This document shows, one piece after another, positions 1-11,690 of a stretch of DNA of 64,000 nt (position 1 is the first letter of the stretch; every line of letters starts with the position of its first letter). The translations under genes and the position numbers were made by a program. The notes beneath the pieces were generated by a model, which saw only the letters and a program-made list of their open reading frames with translations, ran no database searches and was not told the origin of the DNA. Source of the stretch: Chrysomallon squamiferum (Eukaryota > Mollusca > Gastropoda > Neomphalida > Peltospiridae); assembly GCA_012295275.1 (NCBI GenBank), contig CM022666.1, positions 14,499,434 through 14,563,433 on the forward strand, given 5' to 3'.

Positions 1-530
1 AAACATATATAAATACATACACACACATAAATACATATATATATATAAATATATATACACAAACAGACAACTATATATATACATACTCTTACATATATAT
101 ATATACATACAGTCACATATATACATATACACATACACAAACATATAAACACAAAACACACATACACACCCATATATATATATATATACACAAAAGCACA
201 TACAAATATGCAAACACACACTCACACACACAGACATATATATATTTAAAGAAACACAGTTATATACATACATGCACACAAACAATATATATATTCACAT
301 ACATATATATATATATATAAATATATATGTGTATATACAAAAACAGACATACATACATATCTATATACACACATACACAAGTACACACACACATGAATAT
401 ATACACACACAACTATATACATATATATATACACAAACATACATACAAATATACATATATATATATATACACACATACACACAAACATACATACATATAC
501 ACAAAAATACACACATACATATATAAATGA
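1..530. repeat. AC/AT microsatellite tract
   Basis: Imperfect runs of ACAC, ATAT and ATAC fill this stretch with almost no unique sequence. The open frames across it are only Tyr/Ile/His/Thr or Cys/Val/Met repeats and are not genes. From 531 to about 860 the DNA is AT-rich and purine-rich, with nothing I can identify. Confidence 0.9.
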
Positions 531-859
531 ATAAATGAAAAAAGAAAATGAAAAAAAGATAACTCGAAAAATATTAAAAATATCACTGTTTCAGATTTTG
601 CCACACAATCTATCTTTCACAGTGATTGTAGAAAATTTACAAGCTAGTTATTTTTCATCTGAAACAATTAAAATAATATAAGTTTAGAGATACGAGAAAG
701 AAGAAAAAAAGAAAGAATAGAATAGAAGAAAGGAAAGAATGAAGGAATGAAAAAAATAGCTAATAAAATAAATGAAATAAAAAATACAAATAATCATTTT
801 CACTGATTTTCACTGGACCATATTTAATTACATAACACACATACTACACACACTGCTAG

Positions 860-976
860 AAAGAAAAATAAAAGTACACAAGGAAAAAGTAGATAAAAAG
901 AAGAAAAACTGGAAAAACAAATAAATAAATAAATAAACAAATGAAATAAAAAACAATAATAATAAAATAATAATAA

Positions 977-1015
<39 letters not shown>

Positions 1016-1196
1016 AAAATAAATAAAATAACAAACTAAAGAATATTGAATATATGACATCAAACAAGGAAACAGGCAAAAAGAAGTACTAGCAGACAGA
1101 CAGAAAAACAGATAAATAAATAAAAAATTAATTAAATAACATTTTGTACAAACATTAATAATTTAACTCCAATTAAAACTGCTTTGAAGTCGCTTT

Positions 1197-1238
<42 letters not shown>

Positions 1239-1805
1239 GAAACAAACGAAAAGAGAAGACTGTTGAAGAAAAAAGAAACAAATGTAAAGAAAAAACCTGA
1301 ATGACAGAATACAGGAAAGAATGAAGAAGTTAAAATGAAATAAATAAATAAATAAAAAATATAAGAATAATAAGTATAAAACTGAGGAAGGAAACAAAGA
1401 AGCAATGAATGAAAATAAAACAGCAATCATTTTCTACATAAACATTATACACATTTAGCAGTAAAAACCAAATCAGTTTTTAGAATATCACATTTATTAT
1501 TATCATTATTTTTTAAATCAATCAATAATTCTGACATCAAATTAACAAGCATTAAAAAAACAAATTCAACAATATTTTTTAAACTTTCTTGTCTTAAATG
1601 AAGCACAAAATTCAGTAATAACACATTGTACAATATCCACAGATTTTACAAAACATTACTATTGTCATAATTTACTGCAGTAACAATAAATATATGAAAT
1701 ATGAGATCAGCAACTCATTCATATAAAAAAATATGTAAATTCTAGTCTCCTTTCACTCATTATTTAAATGAAATCACAGTTTAAGTGTATAAAATAAAAA
1801 CTTCA
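860..1805 (+). repeat. 0.9-kb dispersed repeat, copy 1
   Basis: This block recurs at about 10120-10970 and 43230-44130 in the same orientation, and at about 35340-36145 inverted. Shared landmarks are a segment reading AAACTAAAGAATA.TGAATA, a GT microsatellite (here 1200-1237) and the later TTTAAATGAAATCACAG. No protein signal is seen. In copy 1 and in the inverted copy the block lies just beyond the 3' end of a SPRY exon, so it travels with that cassette. Confidence 0.75.
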
Positions 1806-2351
1806 TTTCAGTTTAAATCAGAAATATAAAGTGAAACATTTACCTGTTACACAAGTGTATTGTAATACAGTGTAATGTGTTCAAACAGTTAATTTACTCT
1901 TCACAAAAACACAGGTGCACAGCACATAAAAAGTTAACTAATTAACAAAGTAGACTAGATAGTCAACATGGAGTGGAGGTGTAGAGAGACACTGTAGACT
2001 GAGGATTACTTCTAATGAGATTTAAAACTGAAAATTTACTAAATTTAATACTTTTACAAATAATTTAGATAGTAAGTGTAATAGTCCATATGTGTGTATG
2101 TGTGTACATCTGCATGTCTGTGTGTGTATCTATATATGTCTGTGTATCTATAAACATGTGTGTGACTGTGTTTGTGTGAGTGTGTGTGTGTGGATGACAC
2201 TGATAGCCTGTGTTTGTCACTGAGAATATTTATATTTAGTGTATTTAAATGCAGTACAGAGATAAACAATAACAGACAGACAGACAGTTATTTACTCTAC
2301 AATTTTTTGTTTGTTTTTAAAGTAATTACTATTTTGTTAAATAATTTTACT

Positions 2352-2995
2352 TTATGGGCAGATTAAAGAAGAGATCAGTTTGAGCAAAGTGGAATTCTTT
2401 GATAAATCAGGTAAAATTTTCACTTTCACATCAAAACCAGGACTGAAAACAGCAAACACAGGTATCAACGGTTGTGACACATCAACATCAGTCAGTGTGT
2501 GTACAAGTGTGTTAGTGTCTGTGTTTATTATGTGCAGAGTTTTACTTTGTGTGTCTAGTACTAGTGTAAGTGATGTGTGGACTAGTGTGTTGGTTTTATA
2601 GTCACACACTGGACTATGACACTTACATTTACCACAGGAGAAAACATCTAAACACATTTTATTGTGTATTTTACAGCTACGAAAACTAACACACCAAGCA
2701 TGTTTATTACTAAACATTCCAAATTCCTCATCGCAGTGTCTCTCCTCACAGACTCCAATCTGAGCTGCTACTTTATTCAGTTCTGCACTTTCTAAAATGT
2801 GACAGGTTATTTTACTTTCCCAAACGTAACATTTGTTTTCTGTAAAACTTATGTCACCTATTACTCCACTCATAACTTTCATCCTGTCTTCATTTTGGTT
2901 TTCTTCTACAGATCTTTTGTTAACTAATTCCTTGTTTTCATTAATACAACATGTCTTCCAATTTAGTGTTTTTTCTGCAAATTTCATTGGTGTCA
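2352..2995 (-). CDS. Orphan SPRY/B30.2 terminal exon of a TRIM-like gene
   Basis: Terminal coding exon of a TRIM-type protein. Its product would be the C-terminal SPRY domain, which in this family binds target proteins. The acceptor is a TTTTCACAG ending at 2996, and the frame runs from ...TPMKF to the stop at 2352-2354 with no internal stop, about 213 residues. SPRY landmarks are CYVWESKI (position of the usual hYWEv motif), VAAQIGVC, HAWCVSF, and LTLVLDTQSKTLHIIN followed by PLIPVFAVF. It pairs with the 26-codon exon at 3330-3407 in phase 1. No RING exon is found upstream on this strand before the gap at 5494-5693, so the gene is incomplete here. The poly(A) signal used by the sister copy (AATAAA at 34757) reads AATACA at the matching place. 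It may be a live alternative 3' end, part of a gene hidden by the gap, or a pseudogene in the making. The open frame favours recent function. Confidence 0.75.
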
Positions 2996-3329
2996 CTGTG
3001 AAAATAAAATATGTTGTTAAATATTTCACTTTTACAAACTGCACTGTCACTTTATACAATTGTTAACAATCAAATACAATTTTAAAATTTGTGTTTTTAC
3101 ACTTAAAAAATGAAAGAAAATAAATAAAATGTTTTATTAAAATAATTTGTTTCTACATTTAAATTTTATTAAAATGTTGTTTACTTTCAATATACACAAC
3201 TGATAATTCATTTTTTTTTTTAAAGATTATTTATTGTTATTTTTATTGTTGTCTTTATCAGCATTGTCATCATGTATTTTTATCATCATTATTATATTTA
3301 GAAGTAAATAAATAAAAAATGTTACTTAC

Positions 3330-3407
3330 ATGAAACTTCTCTGTAGATTCCTCTGTGACTCACAGGTTCAGGTTTTAAACACAGAAGTTTTCTTGTTTCA
3401 GGTGATT
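3330..3407 (-). CDS. 26-codon linker exon joined to the orphan SPRY exon
   Basis: A 78-bp exon with acceptor TTTACAG (ending at 3408) and donor GTAAGT (starting at 3329), both canonical. Entered in phase 1, its complete codons read SPETRKLLCLKPEPVSHRGI then YREVS, identical at the protein level to the plus-strand exon at 33540-33617. The two DNA copies differ at only two codons, both silent (Pro CCT/CCC and Val GTG/GTC). It would join the filamin-like repeat to the SPRY domain. The silent-only divergence suggests the coding sense has been under constraint in at least one lineage. Confidence 0.75.
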
Positions 3408-4352
3408 CTGTAAATATTATTATTATTATTATTGATTTATTATTATTATAACAACTGTAAAATCAGAAGTAATACTAGTAGAATCTTTACAAAATGAAAA
3501 AGTAGTAGTATAACTTTTTATTACTTTACTAATTAGGAATAGAAGTGTGAAAAATAAAAATACTGAATGACAGAACTATTAAAAGATTAACTACCTAATT
3601 AAACTGAAAACACGTTATCTAATTATCTATACAAAATCTATAAATTCATTCACAATTTGTGAACCTGTTAACAATGAAAAATACCGCCTCGATGTTCGCT
3701 TCTCAAAATGTGCTCGAACCAGACAAGACACGCGACTCGATGTTATAAGTAGGTCAGCTTACGTAGAAATAAAATCTACCGTAGTAACCATAATAATAAT
3801 GTTTAATCAATGTTGAACAATGAATCAAATTAGTATTAATGAAAAATTATTGTTTAAAATAACAAATAAACTTTGTTTTGTTGTCTATTTTATGTTTTTA
3901 TTTTTATCTTTCTGTTACAGCGCTTATACAAATTGCAGACTGCGTCTATTTTTAGATGCACTGTAAACAGTAGCTCCGCCCACATGCCTGAAACTACAGA
4001 ATTAGGACACAGTGTCTGATTAAAGAGCAACGTGTTTTCCATTTTGTCCCCTCATTGTGTTAAATTTTATTTTATTTTATTTTATTTTCGCATAAATTAC
4101 GTTTGAAGTTTAGATGCCTTTTTAAAGTATTTAGAGTCATATTATTGCATTTTAGGGTTGTTAAAACGTCACTTTAAAAAAAAAAAAAAAATAAAATGAT
4201 ATGTACCTAACAACTCTGAATAGCAGAGAATAACTTTCTTTACACATGTATCTAGATTTTTCAGTCTTAAGCATTTTAAATACATAGTTTGTAAAAAAGT
4301 ATAAAGGTGCTGTGATATATGTATACTCATATCAATACATACAAACTCACAC

Positions 4353-4355
4353 ACA

Positions 4356-4402
<47 letters not shown>
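4353..4402. repeat. (GT)n microsatellite
   Basis: Uninterrupted GT dinucleotides. The corresponding right-arm position (32430-32462) holds a shorter CA tract, so length differs between the arms. Confidence 0.95.
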
Positions 4403-4406
<4 letters not shown>

Positions 4407-4725
4407 TAAAAGGACTACAAGCATTTGATTTTTAACCACAATTTTCTGCAATGCACAAACTCAGCGAAAGCTTTGAGCCCATTCCAGAAAAGTGTTGGAA
4501 ATACTAATCAGGGACAATAAAATGCCTGTAGTCATGAGACTATAGGCAACTAAAGGATAGTTGAAACAGAAAAAAAAAGTTATCTTAGTTTTGGACTTGC
4601 TGTGATTTGACTGACCACTGTTGGTATTTTCTCCATTGAAGCTAATCAACACTTAAAGAAAAAATAAACAATCTTTTAAAAATTAATTACTGATACTTAA
4701 CCAAAAAAAATAAAAAAAAAAAAAA

Positions 4726-4727
4726 AA

Positions 4728-4777
<50 letters not shown>

Positions 4778-4917
4778 GAGATTAGTTTTAATTCAGCAAT
4801 CGAGTAAGAAATTTTGGATTCATCGAGTTTCATTTGCCGTTTATCGTGAGAATTTTGCAGACAAAATAATCGTCTGTGTTTTAGAGTTCCATGAATATCA
4901 ATTTCAGTAAGTTTCAC
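4726..4917 (-). other. ATA microsatellite beside a conserved 46-codon block
   Basis: After an ATA trinucleotide run (about 4729-4778) comes a minus-strand open block reading KLTEIDIHGTLKHRRLFCLQ then NSHDKRQMKLDESKI. The same block occurs at about 31913-32060 in the right arm with one replacement (Ser to Phe). I do not recognise it. It could be an exon remnant of an unrelated gene, or non-coding DNA that happens to be open in both arms, because flanking non-coding DNA is also conserved. Confidence 0.4.
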
Positions 4918-5493
4918 AAACGCGAGTTGTAAGCTAGCAGCTAAGTTTTACTTCCGGAGCTCAGTTGTTTGTTAGAAAATTGATCACATGATAAGTCTTT
5001 ACTAAATTTAGCATTGAGCGCATGAAGTGTAACGTACGCGCACCTATAATTTGTACAAAGCCTAACAGTTATTGTGTTAAACGCAAATGTTGTAATCTGC
5101 AACGCTGAGATCTGACTTTACAAAGGATGCAAAAGCACAGTTTGTATTAAATGAACAATTTCTATTACAGATACTATTTATATATCTTACAGTAAATGTA
5201 ATACATATTTGTAGCTGCATGTTTTTTCTCGTAAGTGTGCATTACTCATTTCACTGGATACTGACTTAACTGCGGTCATATTGTATATTTTCAGTTGTCA
5301 TGAAACAACGATTAACATTGACAGCACGACGATATTGTAGGTTATTACGGTAATGGTGATCTCTCCACAACACTTCAGCAGACGATTTATAAATATCATA
5401 CATGTGCACCAGTTTGAACCAGTTATTGGATACTGTCCTACTTTTAAATTATAGGAATCCTATCTCTATAGTCAATTTTTATAAATAGAATAA

Positions 5494-5693
5494 NNNNNNN
5501 NNNNNNNNNNNNNNNNNNNNNNNNNNNNNNNNNNNNNNNNNNNNNNNNNNNNNNNNNNNNNNNNNNNNNNNNNNNNNNNNNNNNNNNNNNNNNNNNNNNN
5601 NNNNNNNNNNNNNNNNNNNNNNNNNNNNNNNNNNNNNNNNNNNNNNNNNNNNNNNNNNNNNNNNNNNNNNNNNNNNNNNNNNNNNNNNNNNNN
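5494..5693. other. 200-N assembly gap
   Basis: Exactly 200 N. The base before it is the last base of the left inverted arm. After it (5694-6390) comes AT-rich DNA with a GT run at about 6197-6237 and no gene. The arm limit coinciding with the gap means the join may be a scaffolding decision and not biology. Confidence 0.99.
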
Positions 5694-6192
5694 TTTAATA
5701 TAGAGATTTGTTATTATCACAGTTACTTACACCTGTTTAATATACACACTGATCATTATTATTACAGATATTTAGAGTATTTAATATAGAGATTTGTTAT
5801 TATTACTAGAGATATATAAAATAGCTGTTGCACATACTTAAACACTCATGCATACTATAGCAACTGAAACAGACACATAGTCACATATGGTTTGTTTATC
5901 TTTTTGCACAGTTTGAAATTAATAAGATCTTCCATGACTTCCATTTTTTATTTATTTACTTTTTTTTGTTATGAGAAATGGGCTAAATTTTAATAGTGCA
6001 GCTTATGTCTCTATATTGTTAAATTATTATATCACTGTATTATACAGCTGCTATGGGAATTGAAGTTTAATATTTCAGTTGTGACTTCCCAGACTTTTGT
6101 ATTTCCTGAGCACTGTTTCCTCCTGTTAGTCTGTTAAATCATGTGTCAGGAGTGTGTGTAGGTCTCTCACTCTCTCTCTGTATGTCTGTTAT

Positions 6193-6238
<46 letters not shown>

Positions 6239-6750
6239 TATCTAGCTATCTATTATTTCTTAGGTATTTTTGATATGACAGTTATTCATAAAGTTAGTTT
6301 TATCTACCAGATAAAACTAACATTACAAATAAGCTTATGTATCAGACATTTCATAAAATATATATTATTTATTTATTTATTTATTTTTTTTCTTTAGAAC
6401 AAGACACAAAAGTGGTTAAAGATAATGACATGACAGTTCAGTCACAAAGTAAAACAAAAACAACAAAATACTAAAGATAAAATAAATATTTAGAGTAATT
6501 TCCCCTTTCTTGAAATGTTAAAGTTATTAAATTTATATTTGCTTTTGTGTAATTTTAGATTTTAAGCACTAACAATAATAGCAATAATAATAAAAGTAAT
6601 AATAATAATTAAATACAGTATTTTGTAGATTCTGAATTTTTGTTTTTTTCTTCTTCATATCTTCATAACTAATATCATAGTTTAAACCTTTACATCAGGA
6701 TTATTTGAAATATCCACTTGTTTTTGAATAATTTTGTTGTTTATCACTAA

Positions 6751-6785
<35 letters not shown>

Positions 6786-7081
6786 AAGTTAAAGGAACTA
6801 AAGTTATGATGACTTTTCAAAATGCTGTCTTGTTCAATACTTTTATTATTAATTCATAGCAGACAAACAAACCTTGTAAGTATGGAGAATATATTTACAT
6901 TATTTCTTAGTTTTATCAGAATTAGATTTTTACTTAAAAAAACATTTCATGTCAGATTTAAAAGACAGCTAATCAACTTGAATGTGTGCTGGAGATTGTG
7001 AAACAAACTGATACACAACTCAGAGGGCATCTCCTGGAGAACACAAAACAAATGAAAGGCATGCAAGACAAAGAGAAGTTA

Positions 7082-7082
7082 G

Positions 7083-7116
<34 letters not shown>

Positions 7117-7260
7117 AAATTAATAAATAAATAAATAAAAAAAAAAAAAAGAAAAGAAACAAGCTAAAAAAAAAAAAAAAAAATCAAAAAATAAAAAGAA
7201 ACAAATTACTAAATAAATGAATGAATAAATAAATAAATAAATTCATGGTCATTCAAAAAA
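7082..7260. repeat. Poly(A) and AAAT-rich tract
   Basis: Runs of A of up to about 30 bases, interrupted by AAAT units. This is typical of a decayed retroelement tail or simple repeat. No flanking element body can be identified. Confidence 0.7.
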
Positions 7261-8478
7261 TAAAATTGTGAAGAGATAAAAACTGGTAACTTTAATGTAA
7301 ATATAAAAGTAAATATTTTATTGTGAAACAAATTAATAAATAATTAAACAAAAACAGAAAAATGGAAATAAATGTATAAATTATTTTACTTGATCATTTT
7401 ACTCTCACATCTACACTTTAAAAAAGACCAAGTTTGTTGAACTACTCCTTCCCAGTTAGGTCACTGAGTACAGCTGAGACTGACAAGATCAGTACACCTC
7501 AGTGTGATCATGGAGCTATCTCACATTCCTACCTCTGCCCCACACATAGTTACTTTGGTATGTTCCACGCTTTATTCAGGAGAGACTACATGAAAGATTC
7601 CTTGCTGCTGAAACCAAAAAGAAATATCCTATTTCACATTATCTAAGTACACGTTAGAGTCTGATTCTCTGTGAGAGTACATTACAGGTGTTCAGAGTGG
7701 ATTGTTAACAACTTGTTTGTGTTTCTTCATGTAAAATCAGTGTGTTTGTTTTCAGTACAATTCGAGAGTTGGAAGCCTGAGCTGGATTATGAGAAACTTC
7801 AATGAGAGAAGTTGAAAGCCCAGTTGGATGAATACAGGAGGGAAATGTTCTGTCTTAACTCTCAACTAGAAAACTTCACTGTGGTGAGGGAGATATTTTT
7901 AATCTTCATTTGCTGTTGATAAATATATAAATAAGTTAATGATTTAATAAGTAAGTGAGTAAGAAAATGAATAAATAAGTTAATACAGTAAATAAATATG
8001 TAAAAAATAAATAAAATAAATAAGTTGGTAAAGGAATAAGTGAATGAAGGAATAAATGAATGATTGGGTAATTGGATGAAAAAATGAGTGAGTGAGTGAG
8101 TAAATGAATTAATGAATGAATCTTTTTGGAATATATTTTATCTTTAAATAATTACTATAACTTGGATATTTCATTCTTAATTAACTATTGTTATAATCAT
8201 TTGAAAGAAAGGAACAATCTGAAACAAGCTAAAGAAATAGTGAAATTAATGTAGGTAACACTAAAAAAAGAACAGTTTTATTGTGAACCTGTCAATCTAT
8301 TTATCCATTGACTGACACACCCACCTATCTCTCTCTGTATTCTTTCTGTATAGGTATCTGTATCTTACTTTCTATCTTTTTTTTTTTTTTTTTTAATTAT
8401 TAATCTCTCTTGGTGTCTCCACATTTACCTCCCTCTCTGTGTGTCTGTGTGTCTAACTGTGTGTTTGTGTTTCTGCAG

Positions 8479-8649
8479 GTTAGTGATGATGAGTATCACA
8501 CCAGGTCAGGTCGTGTGAGGAGAAGAGCAGGCTCAAGTAAAAAGAAAAGTCAGGATGATGTCAGGTTTTTTTTCAGACAAAATTACACACCAGTGAAAAA
8601 ACCCTCAATCAGCTCATTTCAGAATTCTCTAGATCAACTGACACTTTGA
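8479..8649 (+). CDS. Terminal basic exon of copy A1
   Basis: Acceptor TTTCTGCAG then an open 56-codon exon starting VSDDEYHTRSGRVRRRAGSS and ending in TGA at 8647-8649. It is followed by AATAAA at 8739-8744, a plausible poly(A) signal. The RRR and SSKKK clusters resemble a nuclear localisation signal. The same exon is open at 41584-41754 and, with a different tail, at 37199-37399. In copy B2 (49981) only its first two codons survive. The upstream exons of A1 are broken, so I treat it as an intact piece of a pseudogene, though a spliced transcript could still use it. Confidence 0.5.
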   Translation, partial: VSDDEYHTRSGRVRRRAGSSKKKSQDDVRFFFRQNYTPVKKPSISSFQNSLDQLTL

Positions 8650-9113
8650 ACTCTTAACAATGACAGTTTTTATACAGTTGATATCTTTGTATTCACTCAA
8701 TAATGAAGTATTTTGAGTTAAGTGGATTCTCAGTCTGAAATAAAACATCAGAAAGATACTGTTAAATCTGTTGTTGTTGTTGTTTGTTTCTTCCTTAATA
8801 TTAACAGCTAAAATATGTAATATTGATATAATTTATATAAAATAATGAAATATAGATAGTATGTAATTTATATAAAAGAATGAAATATAGATAGTATGTA
8901 ATTTATACTTTTCTTTTAATTATAAAGTTTTTATTTCATTTCGTTTTGTTAGCCAAAAAATTCATTTAGAATTTCAAATATTATTTCAAACATTCGTATA
9001 TTACAAATCTGAACTAGAAAGGAAATTGTATAAATTTATATATTCTGCTTTAGTTTATTTTGCATTAAATGATTATTTATTTATTTATGTAATTATTTAT
9101 TAAAAATGTAGAG

Positions 9114-9146
<33 letters not shown>

Positions 9147-9169
9147 TAACCAATTTTTTAGATAATTAT

Positions 9170-9410
9170 CATAATTACTGCCATGTAGGTTGGTACTGAA
9201 GTTATTTCCCTTAGACCACATTTAGAAAACGGTGTAACAGGTGAACATGCATTTGTGTACTGGGAGACACAGAGAAGAGTATATATTGCGAGCAGGGCCT
9301 CTAGATAATAATAGTTTATTCCAGTGAGAAAAACACAACAACAACAAGAAAAAAGAAAACACACACACACCCAAAAAAAAAAAAAATAATAAAAAAAAAA
9401 TAATTTAAAG

Positions 9411-9444
<34 letters not shown>

Positions 9445-9680
9445 TAAAAAAAAAAATTCCTGTTTTAAATAAAAAAATAAAAAAATAATAATAATAAAAG
9501 TAAATAAACCCAATGTATATATGATTATTAAAATTAAAGCCATGTAGGCTAGAATTGGAGTTATTTCCCTTGGACCACATTCAGAAAACGGTTTTAACAG
9601 GTAAACATGTATTTGTGTACTCAGAGACACACAGAAGAGTATATATTGTGAGCAGGGCCTCCAAGAGAAATTTTTCAACG
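9170..9680 (+). repeat. Two direct copies of a 130-bp element with TTATTTCCCTTAGACCAC
   Basis: Copies at about 9183-9305 and 9541-9665 share GTTATTTCCCTTAGACCACA (G for A in the second), then GAAAACGGT, ...CATTTGTGTACT, GAGTATATATTG and GAGCAGGGCCTC. They are separated by A-rich microsatellites. The same pair recurs at 42290-42770. The core read on the other strand is AAGGGAAATAACT, a motif I associate with molluscan interspersed repeats. From 8750 to 9170 the DNA is AT-rich with nothing identified. Confidence 0.7.
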
Positions 9681-10099
9681 CGGTACAAGACCCTTTCTCA
9701 GGCACCGAGACAGGCAAAGATTTTTCTCAAAACTGAGGATTTGATGTCCAGTAAATCTACTTGTAAACTCTCATTAATGCTTTAGTTTCATGATCTGATA
9801 TAACATAATGTATCAAACATATTCAGTTAATGAAGAAACATAAATCAGTATTTACAGTTACATTCACCAGTCTCCTTTTAGTTTTTTTCACAGTGAAAAG
9901 TGTATGAAAATGCAACATGATAAAAGAAAAGTGTGAATTTATTTTATTTTATTTTACTTTATTTTATTTATTTACTTTCAAAATTAAGTCTATTTTAATC
10001 AGTTTTATTTAGTAGTGGTAGTAGTAGTAGGAGTAGTAGTAGTAGTAGTAGTAGAAGTAGCAGAAGTAGTCACAGTAGTAATAAATAAAAAGCGAACAA

Positions 10100-10466
10100 A
10101 TTAAAATTCAATAAAATTAAGACAAATAAAAGTACGCAAAGAAAAAGTAGATAAAAAGAAAAAAATGGAAAAAGGAATAAAAAAACAAATAATAAATAAC
10201 TATTAAAATAAAATAAAAATAAAAGAAAGGAAAAAGAATGAAATGCAAAGGAAAACAACAACAACAAATAAATCAATCAATAAATTAATAATAATAAATA
10301 AATAAATAAAATATCAAACTAAAGAATACTGAATATATGACATCAAACAAGGAAATAGGCAAACAGAAGTACTGGCAGATAGATAAATAAATAAACATTT
10401 TGTAGAAACATTTATAATTTAACTGTAATTAAATCAGCTTTGAACTAGCTCTCTCTTTTTCTCTCT

Positions 10467-10511
<45 letters not shown>

Positions 10512-10970
10512 AAATGAAAAGAGAAGATTGAAGAAAAAAAAGAAACAAATGTAAAGAAAAACAAAATAAGCCTGAATGACAGATACAGGAAAGAATGAAG
10601 AAGTTAAAATCAAATAAATAAACAAAATAAAAAATATAATAATAAATATAAAACTAAGGAAAGAAACAAAGAAGGAATGAATGAAAAATAACACAGCAAT
10701 CATTTTTCTATATAAACATTATACACATTTAGCAGTAAAAACAAAAATCAGTTTTTAGAATATCACATTTATTACTTTTTTCTTTTTTTAAATCAATCAA
10801 TATCCACAGATTTCACAAAACATTACTATTGTCATAATTTACTGCAGTAACAATAAATATATGAAATATGAGATCAACAATTCATTTTAATAAAAACTAT
10901 GTAAATTCTAGTCTCCTTTCACTCATTATTTAAATGAAATCACAGTTTAAGTGTTTAAAATAAAAACTAA
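10100..10970 (+). repeat. 0.9-kb dispersed repeat, copy 2
   Basis: Matches 860-1805 and 43230-44130, with its GT tract at about 10470-10507. It ends at a block containing AAAGGGAGATAACTG at about 10974, a motif absent from copy 1. A GTA-rich run (about 10013-10080) precedes it. Confidence 0.75.
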
Positions 10971-11119
10971 TTAAAGGGAGATAACTGATTCGATTCAAAG
11001 CAAGCATACAGGGGTATTGCAGCCATTAATATGGAGCTGAGACCACTAATTCACAAATAAAATAAAACAACAATAACAAAAATAAATAAATAAATAAATA
11101 AATGAAGAGAAAAGTAACT

Positions 11120-11171
<52 letters not shown>

Positions 11172-11196
11172 TTGTTGTTGTTGTTGTTGTTGTTAT
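11120..11196. repeat. (TAA)n followed by (GTT)n
   Basis: Two adjacent trinucleotide arrays of different phase. The B copy (44281-44360) has the same order but more GTT units. Confidence 0.95.
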
Positions 11197-11214
11197 TTTC
11201 ATTTTATGTGTTAA

Positions 11215-11437
11215 GATTCTTGAAATCTTGGTAGTAAATAACAAAGATCTACATGGGATTGAGATAAACGGTAAAGAATTTAAATTTCAAGAGTTTGCCT
11301 CACTGTTTGGTCTTAAAGTTAACACAAGGAAATCTAAAATTGTAAAATTAGGCAAAGACCGTAATGAAGAGCCCGATCAAATAGCTAGAAAAACACAAAT
11401 TCAGAATTATTCAAATCCATTTAGTAATAAAATATAA
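11215..11437 (+). pseudogene. LINE reverse-transcriptase fragment, copy A
   Basis: A short frame reads NNKDLHGIEINGKEFKFQEF, then ASLFGLKVNTRKSKIVKLGK. This matches the layout of non-LTR retrotransposon reverse transcriptases around palm motifs C and D (IeInGkeyKi...YADDt...FsxxSGLKiNxxKskvvwLG). The catalytic YADD segment and about 30 residues around it are missing: FKFQ joins directly to EFASLFGLKVN. It is therefore an internally deleted, dead fragment. It lies directly downstream of TAA and GTT trinucleotide runs. An identical fragment sits in block B at 44380-44602, so the deletion predates the block duplication. Confidence 0.65.
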
Positions 11438-11690
11438 CTTTTGACCACTAGTTACAGTTTACAATGGCTCTCTGTTAATAATGATAAAAATATTATAAAT
11501 TGTCTTTACATACTGATCAAGAAACAGTACAAATACCAGAAATTCCTAACTGTTCAGAAGAACAGCTTAAAATAAATGTTTGTAAAAAAAAATCCACAAT
11601 TACTGTATAACAGAAACTACTTGAAAACATGAAATAAAAGCGCAAAAATAAAACGGCAGTGTTTTTTTGGTTTAGAATTCTGTGACAAAT

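Larger units (their letters stand above)
1025..5493 (-). repeat. Left arm of large inverted duplication (SPRY cassette)
   Basis: Read on the minus strand this arm matches 31336-36145 on the plus strand over more than 4 kb. It contains a linker exon, a SPRY exon, their flanking non-coding DNA and the downstream dispersed repeat. By eye the arms are about 90 % identical outside microsatellites, too divergent to be simple allelic copies. The arm runs straight into the N gap at 5494, so its true outer limit is unknown. The first exon (RING to filamin) that precedes the right-hand cassette is not present beside this arm. Confidence 0.85.
6398..8649 (+). pseudogene. Ankyrin/coiled-coil gene fragment, copy A1
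   Basis: Remnant 3' exons of a gene whose better-known exon elsewhere in the window is an ankyrin repeat. Visible pieces, in order: 6398-6474 (acidic, QDTKVVKDNDM...), about 6965-7078 (coiled coil, ECVLEIVKQTDTQLRGHLLE), 7580-7645 (QERLHERFLAAETKK), 7756-7883 (coiled coil, ...LKAQLDEYRREMFCLNSQLE), about 8208-8267 (KQAKEIVKLM then a TAG stop), and the terminal exon 8479-8649. Damage: an extra C in the 7756 exon shifts the frame, a TGA follows shortly after, and the donor of the 6965 exon is lost. This copy keeps CAA at the codon that is TAA in copies A2 and B2. No ankyrin exon is seen upstream, so the 5' part is missing. An acidic linker, coiled coil and basic tail suggest a nuclear or scaffold role for the parent protein, but that is inference. 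Confidence 0.65.
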
